From positions 1 through 61,876 of the forward strand of contig DASQDR010000015.1 in the NCBI GenBank assembly GCA_035634055.1: a DNA stretch of 61,876 bases. The letters run 5' to 3'. Numbering within the stretch: the first letter of the stretch is position 1; the number at the start of each line of letters is the position of its first letter. The position numbers and the translations under genes were made by a program. This DNA comes from JAICTV01 sp035634055 (lineage in GTDB: Bacteria > Planctomycetota > Phycisphaerae > Tepidisphaerales > Tepidisphaeraceae). A model generated the notes under the pieces. That model ran no database searches. It worked only from the letters and a program-made list of their open reading frames with translations, and was not told where the DNA came from. This document shows, piece by piece, positions 47,733-57,952 of this stretch.

Positions 47733-50700
47733 CTATGCCGCTGCGTGCTCGCTGATGTGCCCCTGCGCATCGACCTGGTCGAACTTGACGGCCACGCGCT
47801 TGGAAACGCCTTGTTCCTGCATCGTCACGCCATAGAGGACGTCGCAGATCTGCATCGTCCGCTTGTGGTGGGTGATGATGATGAACTGGCTCATCTCCAA
47901 GAACTCCTGGACGATCAGGCCGAAGCGCTGGTTGTTGGCCTCGTCCAGCGGCGCGTCCACCTCGTCGAGGATGCAGAAGGGGCTCGGCTTGCTCTTGAAA
48001 ATGCTCATCAGCAGCGCGATGCAGGTCATCGCCTTCTCGCCGCCGGAGAGCTGCGAGATGCTGACCGGCTGCTTGCCCGGCGGGCGGGCGATGACCTCGA
48101 TGCCCGCCTCCAGCGGGTCCACCTTGCGCAGCACCGTCTGATAGGCGGTCTTGCCGTCGGCGGTCTCGACCTTCTGCTTCTCCTCGACCTCCAGCTCGAG
48201 GAACACGTCCGCCTTGCCCCCGCCGAACAGCTTGCGGAACATCCCCTGGAAGTGCTCGCGGACGGCGTTAAACGTTTGCTCGAACTTCTGCCCGCTCTCG
48301 AGGTTCATCTCCTCGATGAGCTGCTCGAGCTGCTGCTTGCTGGTCGCCAGGTCGGCGACCTGGCCCGCCAGGAAGCTGCTGCGCTGCTCCAGCTCGTCCA
48401 GCTCGCCGATGGCGTCGAGGTTGACGTTGCCCAGCCGCTGGATCTTCTCGCGCAGCTCCTTGATCTCGGCGGCGACGGCGTCCCAATCGGTGTCCGCAGG
48501 CTGGTAGCCGCCGGCCGCCTCGTGCTCGGCGTACTTTTCCGGCAGGTTCAGTTGCAGCTCGTCCTGCGTGCGCTGGACTAAACCTTCGAGGCGGACGCGC
48601 AGCTCGCCGGACTTCATCTCCAGCGCGTGGTACGCGTGCTCGATCTCGCCGTGCTCGCCGCGAAGCGAATCCACGTTGCCCGACAGCGCCTTGACCACGC
48701 CGCCGGCGTCCGCGAGCTGCGCGGTGGACTGCTCGAGCTGCCCTTCCAGCGTTTGCTGTTGCTCGACGAGCAGGCTTTGGGCGCGCTCCGATTCCTGGAG
48801 CTCGCGCTCCACGCCGCCGCGCTTGTCGGCGACGGCCTCGGCGCTGGTGACGATGCGTGTGATCTGCTGCTCCAGCTCCGCCTTTGCCGCCGTCTGGCGC
48901 TGGACGTGCTGCTGGCAGGCGAGCTGCTTTTCCTGCACCTGCCCGAGTTGCACGCGGGCGCTCGTGAGCTGCTCGGCCCAGCGCTTCACGTCGTCGTTGA
49001 GCTGCGCGTGCTTGCCAGATAAGTCAGTCACCGCCTGCTGGCGGGCGCCCTGCTCGTCGTCGAGCTGCTGGCGGCGCTCGGCCAGTTGCGACTCCTCGGC
49101 CGCGAGCTTGCCGACCTGCTCGAGCAACACGTTCAGCTCGCGCTCGACCACCGGCTGCTCGCGCTCGCACGCCGAGCGGCGGTCGCCGATCTGCGCGATC
49201 CGGCTGGACAGCTCGACCTTGGTGGTGTTCGACTGGTAAATGGTGTTCCGCAGCTCCCCGATCTGCTCTTCCAGCGCCTTGGCCGTCGCGGTGCCGTGGG
49301 AGAGCTCGTGAGTGAGCTGCTCGATGCGGTGGTCGACCTCGGCCACCTGCAAGGTGATGGCCTCAAGCTCTGACCGCCGCGAGAGAAGCCCCATCGCAGC
49401 GGTGAGCGGGCCGGCGCGGAACGTGCCGTCGGACTCGATCACCTCGCCGGCGCGGGTGACGTAGCGATGATCGACGGGGCCGGCCTGCTGGAGGGCGATC
49501 GCCTCGTCGAGGGAATCGACGATAACGGTGTGGCCCAGCAGGTGACGCGCGACCGGCGCGTCGGCCGGCTCAAACTTCACCAAGTCGATCGCCAGGCGGA
49601 CACGCTGGGGGTGTTGGTTCCAGTCGTAGCCTTTTCCCTCAGTGGCATGGGCCGCCGGCCCATGTTCAGGTGCATCGCCTGACACGGGCTGGCAGCCCGT
49701 GCCACAAAAGGACGACAGCCGCAGGACATTGACGCGGCCCTCGAGGTCCTCGAAGGCTTCGCGGGCGGCGATGGTCGCATCGTGGTCGGCGGCCAAGAGG
49801 TACTGGTCGCGCCCGTTCAGCGCCGCCTCGATCGCGTGCGCATGCTCGACATCCACGCGCAACACATCGGCGACCAGGCCGCGGATGAAGGGGAACTTCT
49901 GCTCGCGCTGGCGGAGGACGGACTTGACGCCCTCGCTGACGCCCTCGCGGCGCGCCTCCAGATCCTTCAGCAGCTTCTGCCGCGAGATCAGCCCCGAGCG
50001 GTGCTCCTTGGCCGAGCCGAGGTTCTCGCCCACCTGCTGGATCTGCTTGCTCAGCGTCGTCGCCTCGCCGCGCTTCGATTCAAGCTGCGCCTGCTGCTCG
50101 GCGATGACGGCCAGGATCTGCTCCAACGCCGACTGCTTCTCCGCTCGCTGCGCCTCGAGCTGCTCGATCTCCTCCAGCAGCACGCGCCGGCGGTCCGACA
50201 GCTTCTGCTGTTGGCTGGCGACGTTCCGCCGCTCGATCTCGATCGCGCCCAGGCGGTTGTTCGTGTTGGCGAGCCTGCGCATCAGTTCCAGGATGGCCGA
50301 CTTGTTCTGCTCGACCTGCTTGGCCAGATCGTTGAGCTGGAGCTGACCGTCGTGGAACGCCTGCTGCCGCTCCTCGATCAGCCGGCGGTGCGAGCGCAGC
50401 TCCTCGGTGAGCGCGGCCAGTTGCTCGGTCTCGCTGGCCAGCGACTGAGTCACCTCCGCGAGCTTCGCCGCGGCCGCGTCACGGTCGCGCTGGAACGAGG
50501 CGAGCTGCTCGGTGATCTGCTCGAGCTGGTGCCGCGCGTACGCCTGCCGCTGCTGCGCCGCCTGCATCGCCGCCCGCGCCTGCACCAGCTCGTACTCCTG
50601 CCGCTGGCGGCGCTGGGCCAGGTCGTCGAGCTGCTGCCGCTTCTCCGCCAGCTCGTTCTGCTTGTGCGCCAGGTCGCGCGACAAATCGTCGAGGCGGAAC

Positions 50701-51470
50701 TGCGCGTCGTCCAGCTTCGACTTCAGCTCCAGCGACTGCTGGTACTGCGTGTGGTACTCGTGGATCGAGTACGTCAGCCGCAACTCCCCAAGGCGGGCGG
50801 AGTGTTCCTGGTAAGTTCGCGCCCGCCCCGCCTGCACCTTCACGCTGCGCAGACGCCGTTCCACCTCGTCGACGATGTCCTTCACGCGCAGCAGGTTCTG
50901 GTCGACCTTCTCAAGCTTGCGCTGCGCTTCCTTCTTCTTGACCTTGTACTTGGAGATGCCGGCCGCCTCCTCGAAGATCTGCCGGCGCTCGGCGGGGTTG
51001 GCCTCGAGCAGCGCGGCGACGCGGCCCTGCTCGATCACGCTGTAGGCGTCCACGCCCACGCCGGTGTCGAGGAAAAGCTCCTTGATGTCCTTGAGGCGCG
51101 ACGCCTTGTTGTTGACCTGGTACTCGCTGGTGCCGTCGCGGAAGAGGCGTCGGCCGACGGCCACCTCGTCGGCGTCGAGGTTGAGCATCCGGGCGCCGTC
51201 GTCCTTCCTCGGGTTGTCAAAGACAAGGACGACCTCGGCCATTCCCGCGGGCTTGCGCCCGCCGGAGCCGTTGAAGATCACGTCCATCATCGCGTCGCCG
51301 CGCAGGCTCTTGGCCGACTGTTCGCCGAGGACCCACTTGAAGCCATCAACGACGTTGCTCTTGCCGCACCCGTTGGGGCCGACGATGCCGGTGATGGGGG
51401 AGTCGAACAGAAACTCCGTCCGGTCGGCGAAGGACTTGAAGCCCTGAAGGATGAGTTTCTTAAGGCGCAT
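47733..51470 (-). CDS. smc: chromosome segregation protein SMC
   Basis: SMC forms the ATPase ring of condensin with ScpAB. The 1245-aa protein has Walker A GIVGPNGCGKSNVVDGFKWV (about residues 28-47), two long coiled coils rich in Gln, Glu and Arg, a hinge at about 500-690 (IRGLVADVLRVD, AIEAALNGRDQYLLA, VIVDSLDEAI), and the C-terminal signature ISQLSGGEKAMTCIALLMSI with Walker B FCILDEVDAPLDEANNQRFG. A palindromic DNA element is inserted in frame at about residues 589-611. ATG 51470 has GGAGGA 8 nt upstream. No scpA or scpB is in the window. Confidence 0.96.
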   Translation of the reverse strand: MRLKKLILQGFKSFADRTEFLFDSPITGIVGPNGCGKSNVVDGFKWVLGEQSAKSLRGDAMMDVIFNGSGGRKPAGMAEVVLVFDNPRKDDGARMLNLDADEVAVGRRLFRDGTSEYQVNNKASRLKDIKELFLDTGVGVDAYSVIEQGRVAALLEANPAERRQIFEEAAGISKYKVKKKEAQRKLEKVDQNLLRVKDIVDEVERRLRSVKVQAGRARTYQEHSARLGELRLTYSIHEYHTQYQQSLELKSKLDDAQFRLDDLSRDLAHKQNELAEKRQQLDDLAQRRQRQEYELVQARAAMQAAQQRQAYARHQLEQITEQLASFQRDRDAAAAKLAEVTQSLASETEQLAALTEELRSHRRLIEERQQAFHDGQLQLNDLAKQVEQNKSAILELMRRLANTNNRLGAIEIERRNVASQQQKLSDRRRVLLEEIEQLEAQRAEKQSALEQILAVIAEQQAQLESKRGEATTLSKQIQQVGENLGSAKEHRSGLISRQKLLKDLEARREGVSEGVKSVLRQREQKFPFIRGLVADVLRVDVEHAHAIEAALNGRDQYLLAADHDATIAAREAFEDLEGRVNVLRLSSFCGTGCQPVSGDAPEHGPAAHATEGKGYDWNQHPQRVRLAIDLVKFEPADAPVARHLLGHTVIVDSLDEAIALQQAGPVDHRYVTRAGEVIESDGTFRAGPLTAAMGLLSRRSELEAITLQVAEVDHRIEQLTHELSHGTATAKALEEQIGELRNTIYQSNTTKVELSSRIAQIGDRRSACEREQPVVERELNVLLEQVGKLAAEESQLAERRQQLDDEQGARQQAVTDLSGKHAQLNDDVKRWAEQLTSARVQLGQVQEKQLACQQHVQRQTAAKAELEQQITRIVTSAEAVADKRGGVERELQESERAQSLLVEQQQTLEGQLEQSTAQLADAGGVVKALSGNVDSLRGEHGEIEHAYHALEMKSGELRVRLEGLVQRTQDELQLNLPEKYAEHEAAGGYQPADTDWDAVAAEIKELREKIQRLGNVNLDAIGELDELEQRSSFLAGQVADLATSKQQLEQLIEEMNLESGQKFEQTFNAVREHFQGMFRKLFGGGKADVFLELEVEEKQKVETADGKTAYQTVLRKVDPLEAGIEVIARPPGKQPVSISQLSGGEKAMTCIALLMSIFKSKPSPFCILDEVDAPLDEANNQRFGLIVQEFLEMSQFIIITHHKRTMQICDVLYGVTMQEQGVSKRVAVKFDQVDAQGHISEHAAA
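49641..49705. repeat. tandem palindromic element inside smc, in frame
   Basis: Two hairpins lie side by side: CATGGGCC-GCC-GGCCCATG (49646-49664) and CACGGGCT-GGC-AGCCCGTG (49683-49701), each an 8-bp stem with a 3-base loop. The smc frame reads through it as GTGCQPVSGDAPEHGPAAHA. This peptide wording is, from memory, a common read-through of interspersed palindromes in planctomycete genomes. Confidence 0.8.
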
Positions 51471-51503
51471 GCGATTAGGTCCTCCGTGACCCGGTGGAAA
51501 CGA

Positions 51504-51598
51504 TGAAGTGTGAATGCTGAATGCTGACCTGAAGAGGGCGCGGACAGGCGCCGGTCCTGGTTTCGTCATTCAGCGTTCATCATTCAGCGTTCGGCAGC
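51504..51598. repeat. intergenic inverted word-repeat (GAATGCTGAATGCTGA)
   Basis: GAAGTGTGAATGCTGAATGCTGACC is mirrored by GTCATTCAGCGTTCATCATTCAGCGTTC. It overlaps the end of the FlgI-like gene at 51584. Confidence 0.7.
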
Positions 51599-53491
51599 CT
51601 GCTTCGCCAGCCCCACGCGTCCCGCGTCGCCGTCGGTTTGCGGCCGTCCCTGGTCGGGAATCACCGGGGCGGTGTAGATCGAGTCCGCCGCCTGCGGGAG
51701 TTCCTGTAGGACGAACGACGCGGGCCGCTTGATTCCTCCGGCCGCCAGTGCGGAAAGCTGCTGGCCGCCGGTAAGGTTGTTGAGGATAGCGACGATCTGC
51801 CCGTAGTTAAAGTTGAGCTTTCGCCCGAACGGATCGCCCGCCCCGCCAAGGTGGGCGATGACAGTCGCGATGTCGGGCAGGCTGGCGATCTTGATCGGCT
51901 GGAGCTGGTCGAAGCCTTCCTTGGACCGCACGCCGCCCGGCGGCATGGTCGGGCGGTAGTAGAGGATCACCGCGCGGTTGCTCGGGTCGCTGGAGATGCT
52001 GAGCTGGTTGTCCATCGCGGTGAACGTGATGGGCAGGTCGATGGACGTGCGGTTGCCAATGATCGCGATGCGCGGCTCGCCGCGGCGCGTGGCGTAGATG
52101 ATGGGCGGGCCGGCCGAGCGCACGATGTCCAGCATGAACCCGCCGCCGTCGGGGCCGCCGCGGATCGGCACCGACGTGATCGTCGCGTCCTGGTTCCGCG
52201 CCAGCATCTTGTACGCCTCGATGCGCACCAGGCTCTCCGGGGCGTCCAGCAGCGGGCGGAGCATCTCGTTGATGGCCGGCGAGTGCGGCAGGGACCCGAG
52301 GACCTGGATGGCGTTGATCTGGAACTTGTGCCCGGGCGTGCGCGCCATGCTCAGCAGCGCCTGCGGCGCCGAGGGGTCGCCGATGAAGGCGGCGGCGCGG
52401 GCGGCGGCGTAGGCGACGTCCGGGTTCTCGTGGGTCATCAGCCCGCGCTCGTGGATCACTGCCAGCGCGTGCTTGCCGATCCCCTCCAGGCAGTAGCTGA
52501 TATCCATCAGCGGCGCGCCCGGCTTGACCGCCTCGTCGGCCAGGTCCTTCGCCTTGGCGGCGTTGAACTCCGGCGAGTTGTCGAAGTAGAGGTGCGTGAC
52601 GACGCCGGCGAAGTGCTCCCAGTCCCCTTCATATGCGGCTGGGACGAAAAAGTAGATGATCGCCTCGTCCTGCGCCGCCGCGATCGTGTCGGGCCGCACC
52701 TCCTGGAAGCGCGCGTCGATGCGGTCCTCGATGTACCGGCTGAGGCGCAACGACGGGGCGCGCAGCCGCAGCCCCAGCGGGCGGTCCTCCTGCGAGCCGG
52801 CGCCGCCCAGCACCACGCCGTAGCGCAGGCTGCGGCGGGCGGCGGGGTCCTCCGACGCGCGCGGGTCGAGCGCGTACGCCGGGTTGACGAAGATCGGCCC
52901 GCGGGCGCGGCCGAAGATGTTCACGGCGCCGCCCGGGTCGTTGGGGTTGGCGCCCATGATCCGAAGATCCGTTTCGAACAAATCACCGCCGGCAAGGCTG
53001 GTGGTGTTGCTGTCGGCCAGCGCGGAGACCTGCACGTCGAAACGCTGCCCGCGCCGGGCGCCCGGCGGGAGGTAGCCGTCCACCTGCACGATCGCCACCC
53101 GCGGGTCGCGCAGCGCCTGCTCGGGCGAGGGCATCCGGATGCCGCTGAGCGTGCTGCCCCACTTGTGCTTGACCATCTCGTTGACGATGTACTGCCGCAC
53201 GAGGTTGGGCGCGGTGCTGTCGCCGGTGCCGGCGAGGTTGGCGGCAACGCTGTAGCCGCTGACGAGGAACGGCTCGGTGTTGGTCAGGTCGCACCGCTCC
53301 AGCACCGTGTCCTTCAGGAACGCCGGCACGTTCTTGGCCGGCAGCGTGGTGTAGCGCGGCTGGACCGGCGCGGACTTCTTCTTCCCCCCGCTGCACCCCG
53401 GCAGCATCGCCACCCCGACAACCAGCGCGACGGCGGCGCAGCCGGTGAGCACCCAGCGCAGGGAACGGACGGTTGGTTGGCGGCGGAGCAT
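51584..53491 (-). CDS. FlgI-like lipoprotein
   Basis: The 635-aa protein has a lipoprotein signal (ALVVGVAMLPGCSGGKKKS, lipid Cys about residue 31). Residues about 70-200 match the flagellar P-ring protein FlgI: VSGYSVAANLAGTGDSTAPN, VAIVQVDGYLPPGARRGQRF and DVQVSALADSNTTSLAGGDL. The middle holds SRYIEDRIDARFQEVRPDTI, also FlgI-like; the C-terminal 300 residues have helical HEAT-like repeats (GHKFQINAIQVLGSLPHSPA). True FlgI is soluble, periplasmic and about 370 aa, and no flagellar gene is in the window, so this is probably a separate envelope protein. ATG 53491 has TTTGGAGG upstream. Confidence 0.75.
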   Translation of the reverse strand: MLRRQPTVRSLRWVLTGCAAVALVVGVAMLPGCSGGKKKSAPVQPRYTTLPAKNVPAFLKDTVLERCDLTNTEPFLVSGYSVAANLAGTGDSTAPNLVRQYIVNEMVKHKWGSTLSGIRMPSPEQALRDPRVAIVQVDGYLPPGARRGQRFDVQVSALADSNTTSLAGGDLFETDLRIMGANPNDPGGAVNIFGRARGPIFVNPAYALDPRASEDPAARRSLRYGVVLGGAGSQEDRPLGLRLRAPSLRLSRYIEDRIDARFQEVRPDTIAAAQDEAIIYFFVPAAYEGDWEHFAGVVTHLYFDNSPEFNAAKAKDLADEAVKPGAPLMDISYCLEGIGKHALAVIHERGLMTHENPDVAYAAARAAAFIGDPSAPQALLSMARTPGHKFQINAIQVLGSLPHSPAINEMLRPLLDAPESLVRIEAYKMLARNQDATITSVPIRGGPDGGGFMLDIVRSAGPPIIYATRRGEPRIAIIGNRTSIDLPITFTAMDNQLSISSDPSNRAVILYYRPTMPPGGVRSKEGFDQLQPIKIASLPDIATVIAHLGGAGDPFGRKLNFNYGQIVAILNNLTGGQQLSALAAGGIKRPASFVLQELPQAADSIYTAPVIPDQGRPQTDGDAGRVGLAKQAAER

Positions 53492-53557
53492 GCGTGCCTC
53501 CAAAGCTTATCGGACCTTGGTGTCAGATTCTTGAGTCGCGGCGCCTTGGGGTCGACG

Positions 53558-54217
53558 TTACGCGTCGCGCGCAGCGGCCGGGGCGTCCACGGCTGCCGCG
53601 GTCGCGGGCGCGCGCCGCTTCTTCCTGGTTGTCACGTCCTGGTTGTCTTTCAGCGCGTCGCCGTTGCCTGTCAGCTCACCAGTGGCTTGTGCCTTGGCCG
53701 CGCCCCCCGTGGCAGGGTCGATGAACAACCGCCCCTGGCTGGGATCTTCGAACCGCTGGGCGTCGATGACCGCCCGCGCCTCTTCCACCAGCTCTTCGAG
53801 CGTCTTGAACTGCCGGTAGACGCTGGCGAAGCGGACGTAGGCGACCTGGTCCACCCGCCGCAGGCGGTCCGTCACCAGCTCGCCCACCAGCGTGCTGGCG
53901 ACTTCGCGGTCGTGGGTCTTGAAGACCTCTTCCTCGACCTCGTCCGCGATGCGAAGCAGTTCGCTCTCCGGCACCGGCCGCTTGAAGCAGGCCCGCTCCA
54001 GGCCGCTCATGATCTTGCCGCGGTCCCACGGCACCCGCCGGCCGTCCTTTTTCACCACGATCAGCTTGATCGGGTCCTCGATCCGCTCGTAGGTGGTGAA
54101 GCGCTTGTCGCAGTTAAGGCACTCGCGCCGCCGGCGGATCGAGCGCCCGCCCTCGCAGGTGCGCGAGTCGATCACCTTGAGGCTCTCTTTATCCGCGTTA
54201 CAAAACGGGCAGTGCAT
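53558..54217 (-). CDS. nrdR: transcriptional repressor NrdR
   Basis: NrdR senses (d)ATP and represses ribonucleotide reductase genes. The 219-aa protein starts MHCPFCNADKESLKVIDSR with the zinc ribbon CxxC...CLNCDKRF, then the ATP-cone (FTTYERIEDPIKLIVVKKDG, RVPWDRGKIMSGLERACFKR) and LVGELVTDRLRRVDQVAYVR, FASVYRQFKTLEEL. It has a 60-residue low-complexity tail rich in Ala, Asp and basic residues that NrdR (about 150-160 aa) normally lacks. ATG 54217 is set by the zinc ribbon. No nrd gene is nearby. Confidence 0.94.
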   Translation of the reverse strand: MHCPFCNADKESLKVIDSRTCEGGRSIRRRRECLNCDKRFTTYERIEDPIKLIVVKKDGRRVPWDRGKIMSGLERACFKRPVPESELLRIADEVEEEVFKTHDREVASTLVGELVTDRLRRVDQVAYVRFASVYRQFKTLEELVEEARAVIDAQRFEDPSQGRLFIDPATGGAAKAQATGELTGNGDALKDNQDVTTRKKRRAPATAAAVDAPAAARDA

Positions 54218-54231
54218 CGTGGTGTACCACG
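54218..54231 (-). promoter_or_regulatory. palindrome CGTGGTGTACCACG just before nrdR
   Basis: A perfect 6-bp inverted repeat with a GT centre adjoins the nrdR start codon. It does not match the NrdR box as I know it, so its role as an operator is a guess. Confidence 0.35.
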
Positions 54232-54420
54232 GAAAGTACCCCTTCCCGCCAGAAAACGCAAAGGGCAGGGGGGTGAGAGGATGACCGGCGAGATAACATG
54301 GCAAGAGACAAGGGAAGGCACGGCCGAGGCATGCTTCGCGCCGCTCACCCGCTGGCGCGCCCGTGACCTTTTCGCCCTGCCCGCCCGTCACCTCCACTTG
54401 TCCTCCTCACCCCCCGCCCG

Positions 54421-54426
54421 TACCTT
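54421..54426 (+). promoter_or_regulatory. -10 like TACCTT, 9 nt before ATG 54436
   Basis: TACCTT with spacing CGCGCGGCC to ATG 54436, no RBS. Confidence 0.5.
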
Positions 54427-54435
54427 CGCGCGGCC

Positions 54436-55356
54436 ATGTCCGAGGCGAAGTCTTATCTCGTGCAGAGGTTTGCCAAGGTCCCCGTCGGGCAGTTCCACGT
54501 GATCGGGTACAGCGTCGCCGGCGAGGAAACGGTCTGCCAGATCCCGGAGCTGAACGTCTGCTTCGACATCGGCCGGTGCCCGCACTTCGCCCTGACGAGC
54601 GACATCGTCTGCATTACCCACGGGCACATGGATCACATCGCCGGGCTCCCCTACTACCTGAGCCAGCGCTACTTCCAGGGGATGAAGCCCGGCACCGTGA
54701 TCGTGCCGCGCGAGCTGGAACGGCCGGTGGACGAGCTGCTCAAGTGCTGGCGCGGCGTGGAGCGGCAGACGACGCCTTACACGCTGATCGGCCTGGCGCC
54801 GGGGGAATCGCACGAGGTGCGGCGCGACTTCCTTATCCGCGCCTTTCAAACGCACCACGGGGGGCCGAGCCTGGGGTACGCGCTCGTCAGCGTGCGCGAG
54901 AAGCTCAAGCCGGAGTACGCCGGCACGCCCGGAGCGCAACTGGCGGAGATGCGCAAGCGGGGCGTGGAGATCCAGTACCGCGTGGAGGTGCCGCAGGTCG
55001 CCTTCACCGGCGACACGTCGCTCGGGCCGGTCTTCCAGAACCCCGATGTCGTCAACGCCGAGATCCTCATCGTGGAGACGACCTTCTTCGACCCTGGGCA
55101 CAAGTCCAAGGCAAAGCACGGGCGGCACCTTCACGTGGATGGTTTCGCGGAGGTGGCGGCAAACCTGAGGAACCAGCACGTGGTGCTGATGCACGTCACC
55201 CGCCGCACCGGCATCCGCCGCGCCAAGCACCTGCTGCGCAAGAAGCTCGGGGACGAGGGGATGCGGAACATCGTTTTCCTGATGGACTTCGAGGGCGCCC
55301 GCGACGCCGGTGAGGTGGAGGAGATGGTCCCCCCGCCGGCGGACACTGCCGAATAA
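54436..55356 (+). CDS. RNase Z-like metallo-beta-lactamase-fold hydrolase
   Basis: The 306-aa protein has CFDIGRCPHFALTSDIVCIT, the zinc motif THGHMDHIAGLPYYLSQRYF (HxHxDH, residues about 60-66), FQTHHGGPSLGYALV, VAFTGDTSLGPVF, ILIVETTFFDPGHKSKAKHG and RHLHVDGFAEVAANL, NQHVVLMHVTRR. The HxHxDH-D-H order and 'ETTF' resemble tRNase Z, which trims tRNA 3' ends, though the exosite arm is not obvious. The mixed tRNase Z / aryl-sulfatase-like branch is possible. A TACCTT box stands before ATG 54436. It is divergent from nrdR. Confidence 0.8.
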   Translation: MSEAKSYLVQRFAKVPVGQFHVIGYSVAGEETVCQIPELNVCFDIGRCPHFALTSDIVCITHGHMDHIAGLPYYLSQRYFQGMKPGTVIVPRELERPVDELLKCWRGVERQTTPYTLIGLAPGESHEVRRDFLIRAFQTHHGGPSLGYALVSVREKLKPEYAGTPGAQLAEMRKRGVEIQYRVEVPQVAFTGDTSLGPVFQNPDVVNAEILIVETTFFDPGHKSKAKHGRHLHVDGFAEVAANLRNQHVVLMHVTRRTGIRRAKHLLRKKLGDEGMRNIVFLMDFEGARDAGEVEEMVPPPADTAE

Positions 55357-55387
55357 CCTTTCACGAAATCCGGATGGGCACTTCGGT

Positions 55388-55393
55388 TACTCT
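55388..55393 (+). promoter_or_regulatory. -10 like TACTCT, 9 nt before ATG 55403
   Basis: TACTCT then CGGGGGGAG and ATG 55403. The GGGGGGAG abuts the start too closely for a normal Shine-Dalgarno. Confidence 0.45.
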
Positions 55394-55402
55394 CGGGGGG
55401 AG

Positions 55403-56284
55403 ATGGAGCCGGTCAAGCAGATCCTGGCGTCGCTGGAACCCACCGTCCGCCGCTGCGCCACCGGGCGGGTGAAGGAGGACGGCTTCTTCCTGCTGTCGGT
55501 GCGCGCCGCCTTTGCCAAGAACTACGAGGTTAACCAGTTCATCCAGACGCGCGACGCGCAACTGAACGCCTTCGCCGTGACCAGCGCACTGCGCGGCATT
55601 TGCGAGGACATCATCGCGCTGAAGTGGCTGGCAACGTTGGAGCGGCGCGAACGCGACGAGGCGGTCGGCGTGATGATGATGAAATCCGTCCTGGAACTGA
55701 TGCAGCAGCAAACGCTCTTCTTCGGCAAGTACCGCCCCAGCCAGCCCATCCTCGAGGCAAAAGACGTGACGGCCGAGGTGCAGGCCCTCAAGCAGCGGCT
55801 GCGCGGCATGCGCAAGGGGAACCGCTGGCGCAAGCACCGGGAGTGGCCCAGCGTGCGCGAGATGGCCGAGCCGACCGGGCTGGTGCCGCTGTACGACTTC
55901 CTCTACGCCGCCACCAGCAGCTTCGTCCACTTCAGCCCCAACAACCTGCTGCGCATGGGAAAGGTCGCGCCCGGCGAGGAGCGGATGCACTTCTCCACCT
56001 CGCATTTCTCCGACTACTACGGCCACTTCAACCGCTTCTACGGCCTGTTCCTGTTCATCACCTTCTGCACCACCTTCGGCGCCACGCTCGGCTGCCGCAG
56101 CGAGATGAAGCCGCCGGTCGAGCGGCTCATGAAGCACCTCGACGAGGAACTGCGATGGCCGGAGCTGATCACCATGGAGGAAATGAACGTCCCGGAGGTC
56201 TCCCAGATGCTCCGCCTGATGGCCCACAAGGCGAGAAAACTCGCGACCGCGCCGAAGGTGTGGGAGTGGGAAGAGGGAAAGTGA
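55403..56284 (+). CDS. DUF5677-like hypothetical protein
   Basis: The 293-aa protein is mostly helical: SLEPTVRRCATGRVKEDGFF, NAFAVTSALRGICEDIIALK, LMQQQTLFFGKYRP, and YDFLYAATSSFVHFSPNNLL, then GLFLFITFCTTFGATLGCRS. The pattern of an R-G-I-x-E-D helix and a later S-x-x-V-H-F/S motif is that of the DUF5677 group (HEPN-like helices), whose function is unknown. It follows the hydrolase by 46 bp on the same strand but has its own TACTCT box. Assignment is tentative. Confidence 0.6.
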   Translation: MEPVKQILASLEPTVRRCATGRVKEDGFFLLSVRAAFAKNYEVNQFIQTRDAQLNAFAVTSALRGICEDIIALKWLATLERRERDEAVGVMMMKSVLELMQQQTLFFGKYRPSQPILEAKDVTAEVQALKQRLRGMRKGNRWRKHREWPSVREMAEPTGLVPLYDFLYAATSSFVHFSPNNLLRMGKVAPGEERMHFSTSHFSDYYGHFNRFYGLFLFITFCTTFGATLGCRSEMKPPVERLMKHLDEELRWPELITMEEMNVPEVSQMLRLMAHKARKLATAPKVWEWEEGK

Positions 56285-56365
56285 AGGGGGAGAAAGAGTG
56301 AACGTCGGAGGAGGCCGATCTAGCGTTCGATGTTGACTCTTCGACGTTTACTCTTTTCTTCAATC
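56281..56365. repeat. intergenic inverted word-repeat (AGAGTGAACGTCGGAG)
   Basis: GAAAGAGTGAACGTCGGAGG is mirrored by TTGACTCTTCGACGTTTACTCTTTTC. It lies between two convergent genes and may act as a two-way terminator. Confidence 0.65.
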
Positions 56366-56371
56366 ATCTAG

Positions 56372-57745
<1,374 letters not shown>

Positions 57746-57754
57746 GGCGTGGTG

Positions 57755-57760
57755 ATGGTA
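57755..57760 (-). promoter_or_regulatory. -10 like TACCAT, 9 nt before the permease start
   Basis: Minus-strand TACCAT with nine bases to ATG 57745. Confidence 0.45.
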
Positions 57761-57775
57761 GGCCACCGGGCGGAT

Positions 57776-57900
57776 AGGGGGGAGGGACGAAGGGCCGGAT
57801 GGACTGAGGGACTGAGGGACTGAGGGACGAAGGGGCTCCATTTAGGGATGGTGCGCAGCACTGGGGTTCCAGTGGGGCAAGGGACCCAGGGCTGAGGGAC
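57776..57900. repeat. tandem ACTGAGGG words
   Basis: GGATGGACTGAGGGACTGAGGGACTGAGGGACGAAGG is followed by CAAGGGACCCAGGGCTGAGGGACCGAAGG. Both arms are in the same direction, so this spacer holds direct rather than inverted words. Confidence 0.65.
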
Positions 57901-57952
57901 CGAAGGCTTCGACGCTCGTTTCACCGTTCCCGAAACGTCACCCACTCATGCC

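Noticed and set aside
49782..51506. 574-codon plus-strand frame over smc
   Set aside because: The product is a Leu/Arg/Gln shadow of the coiled-coil codons on the other strand.
51851..54502. 883-codon plus-strand frame over the FlgI-like gene and nrdR
   Set aside because: It is antisense to two genes with strong motifs, and the product is Arg/Val/His-rich without a fold.
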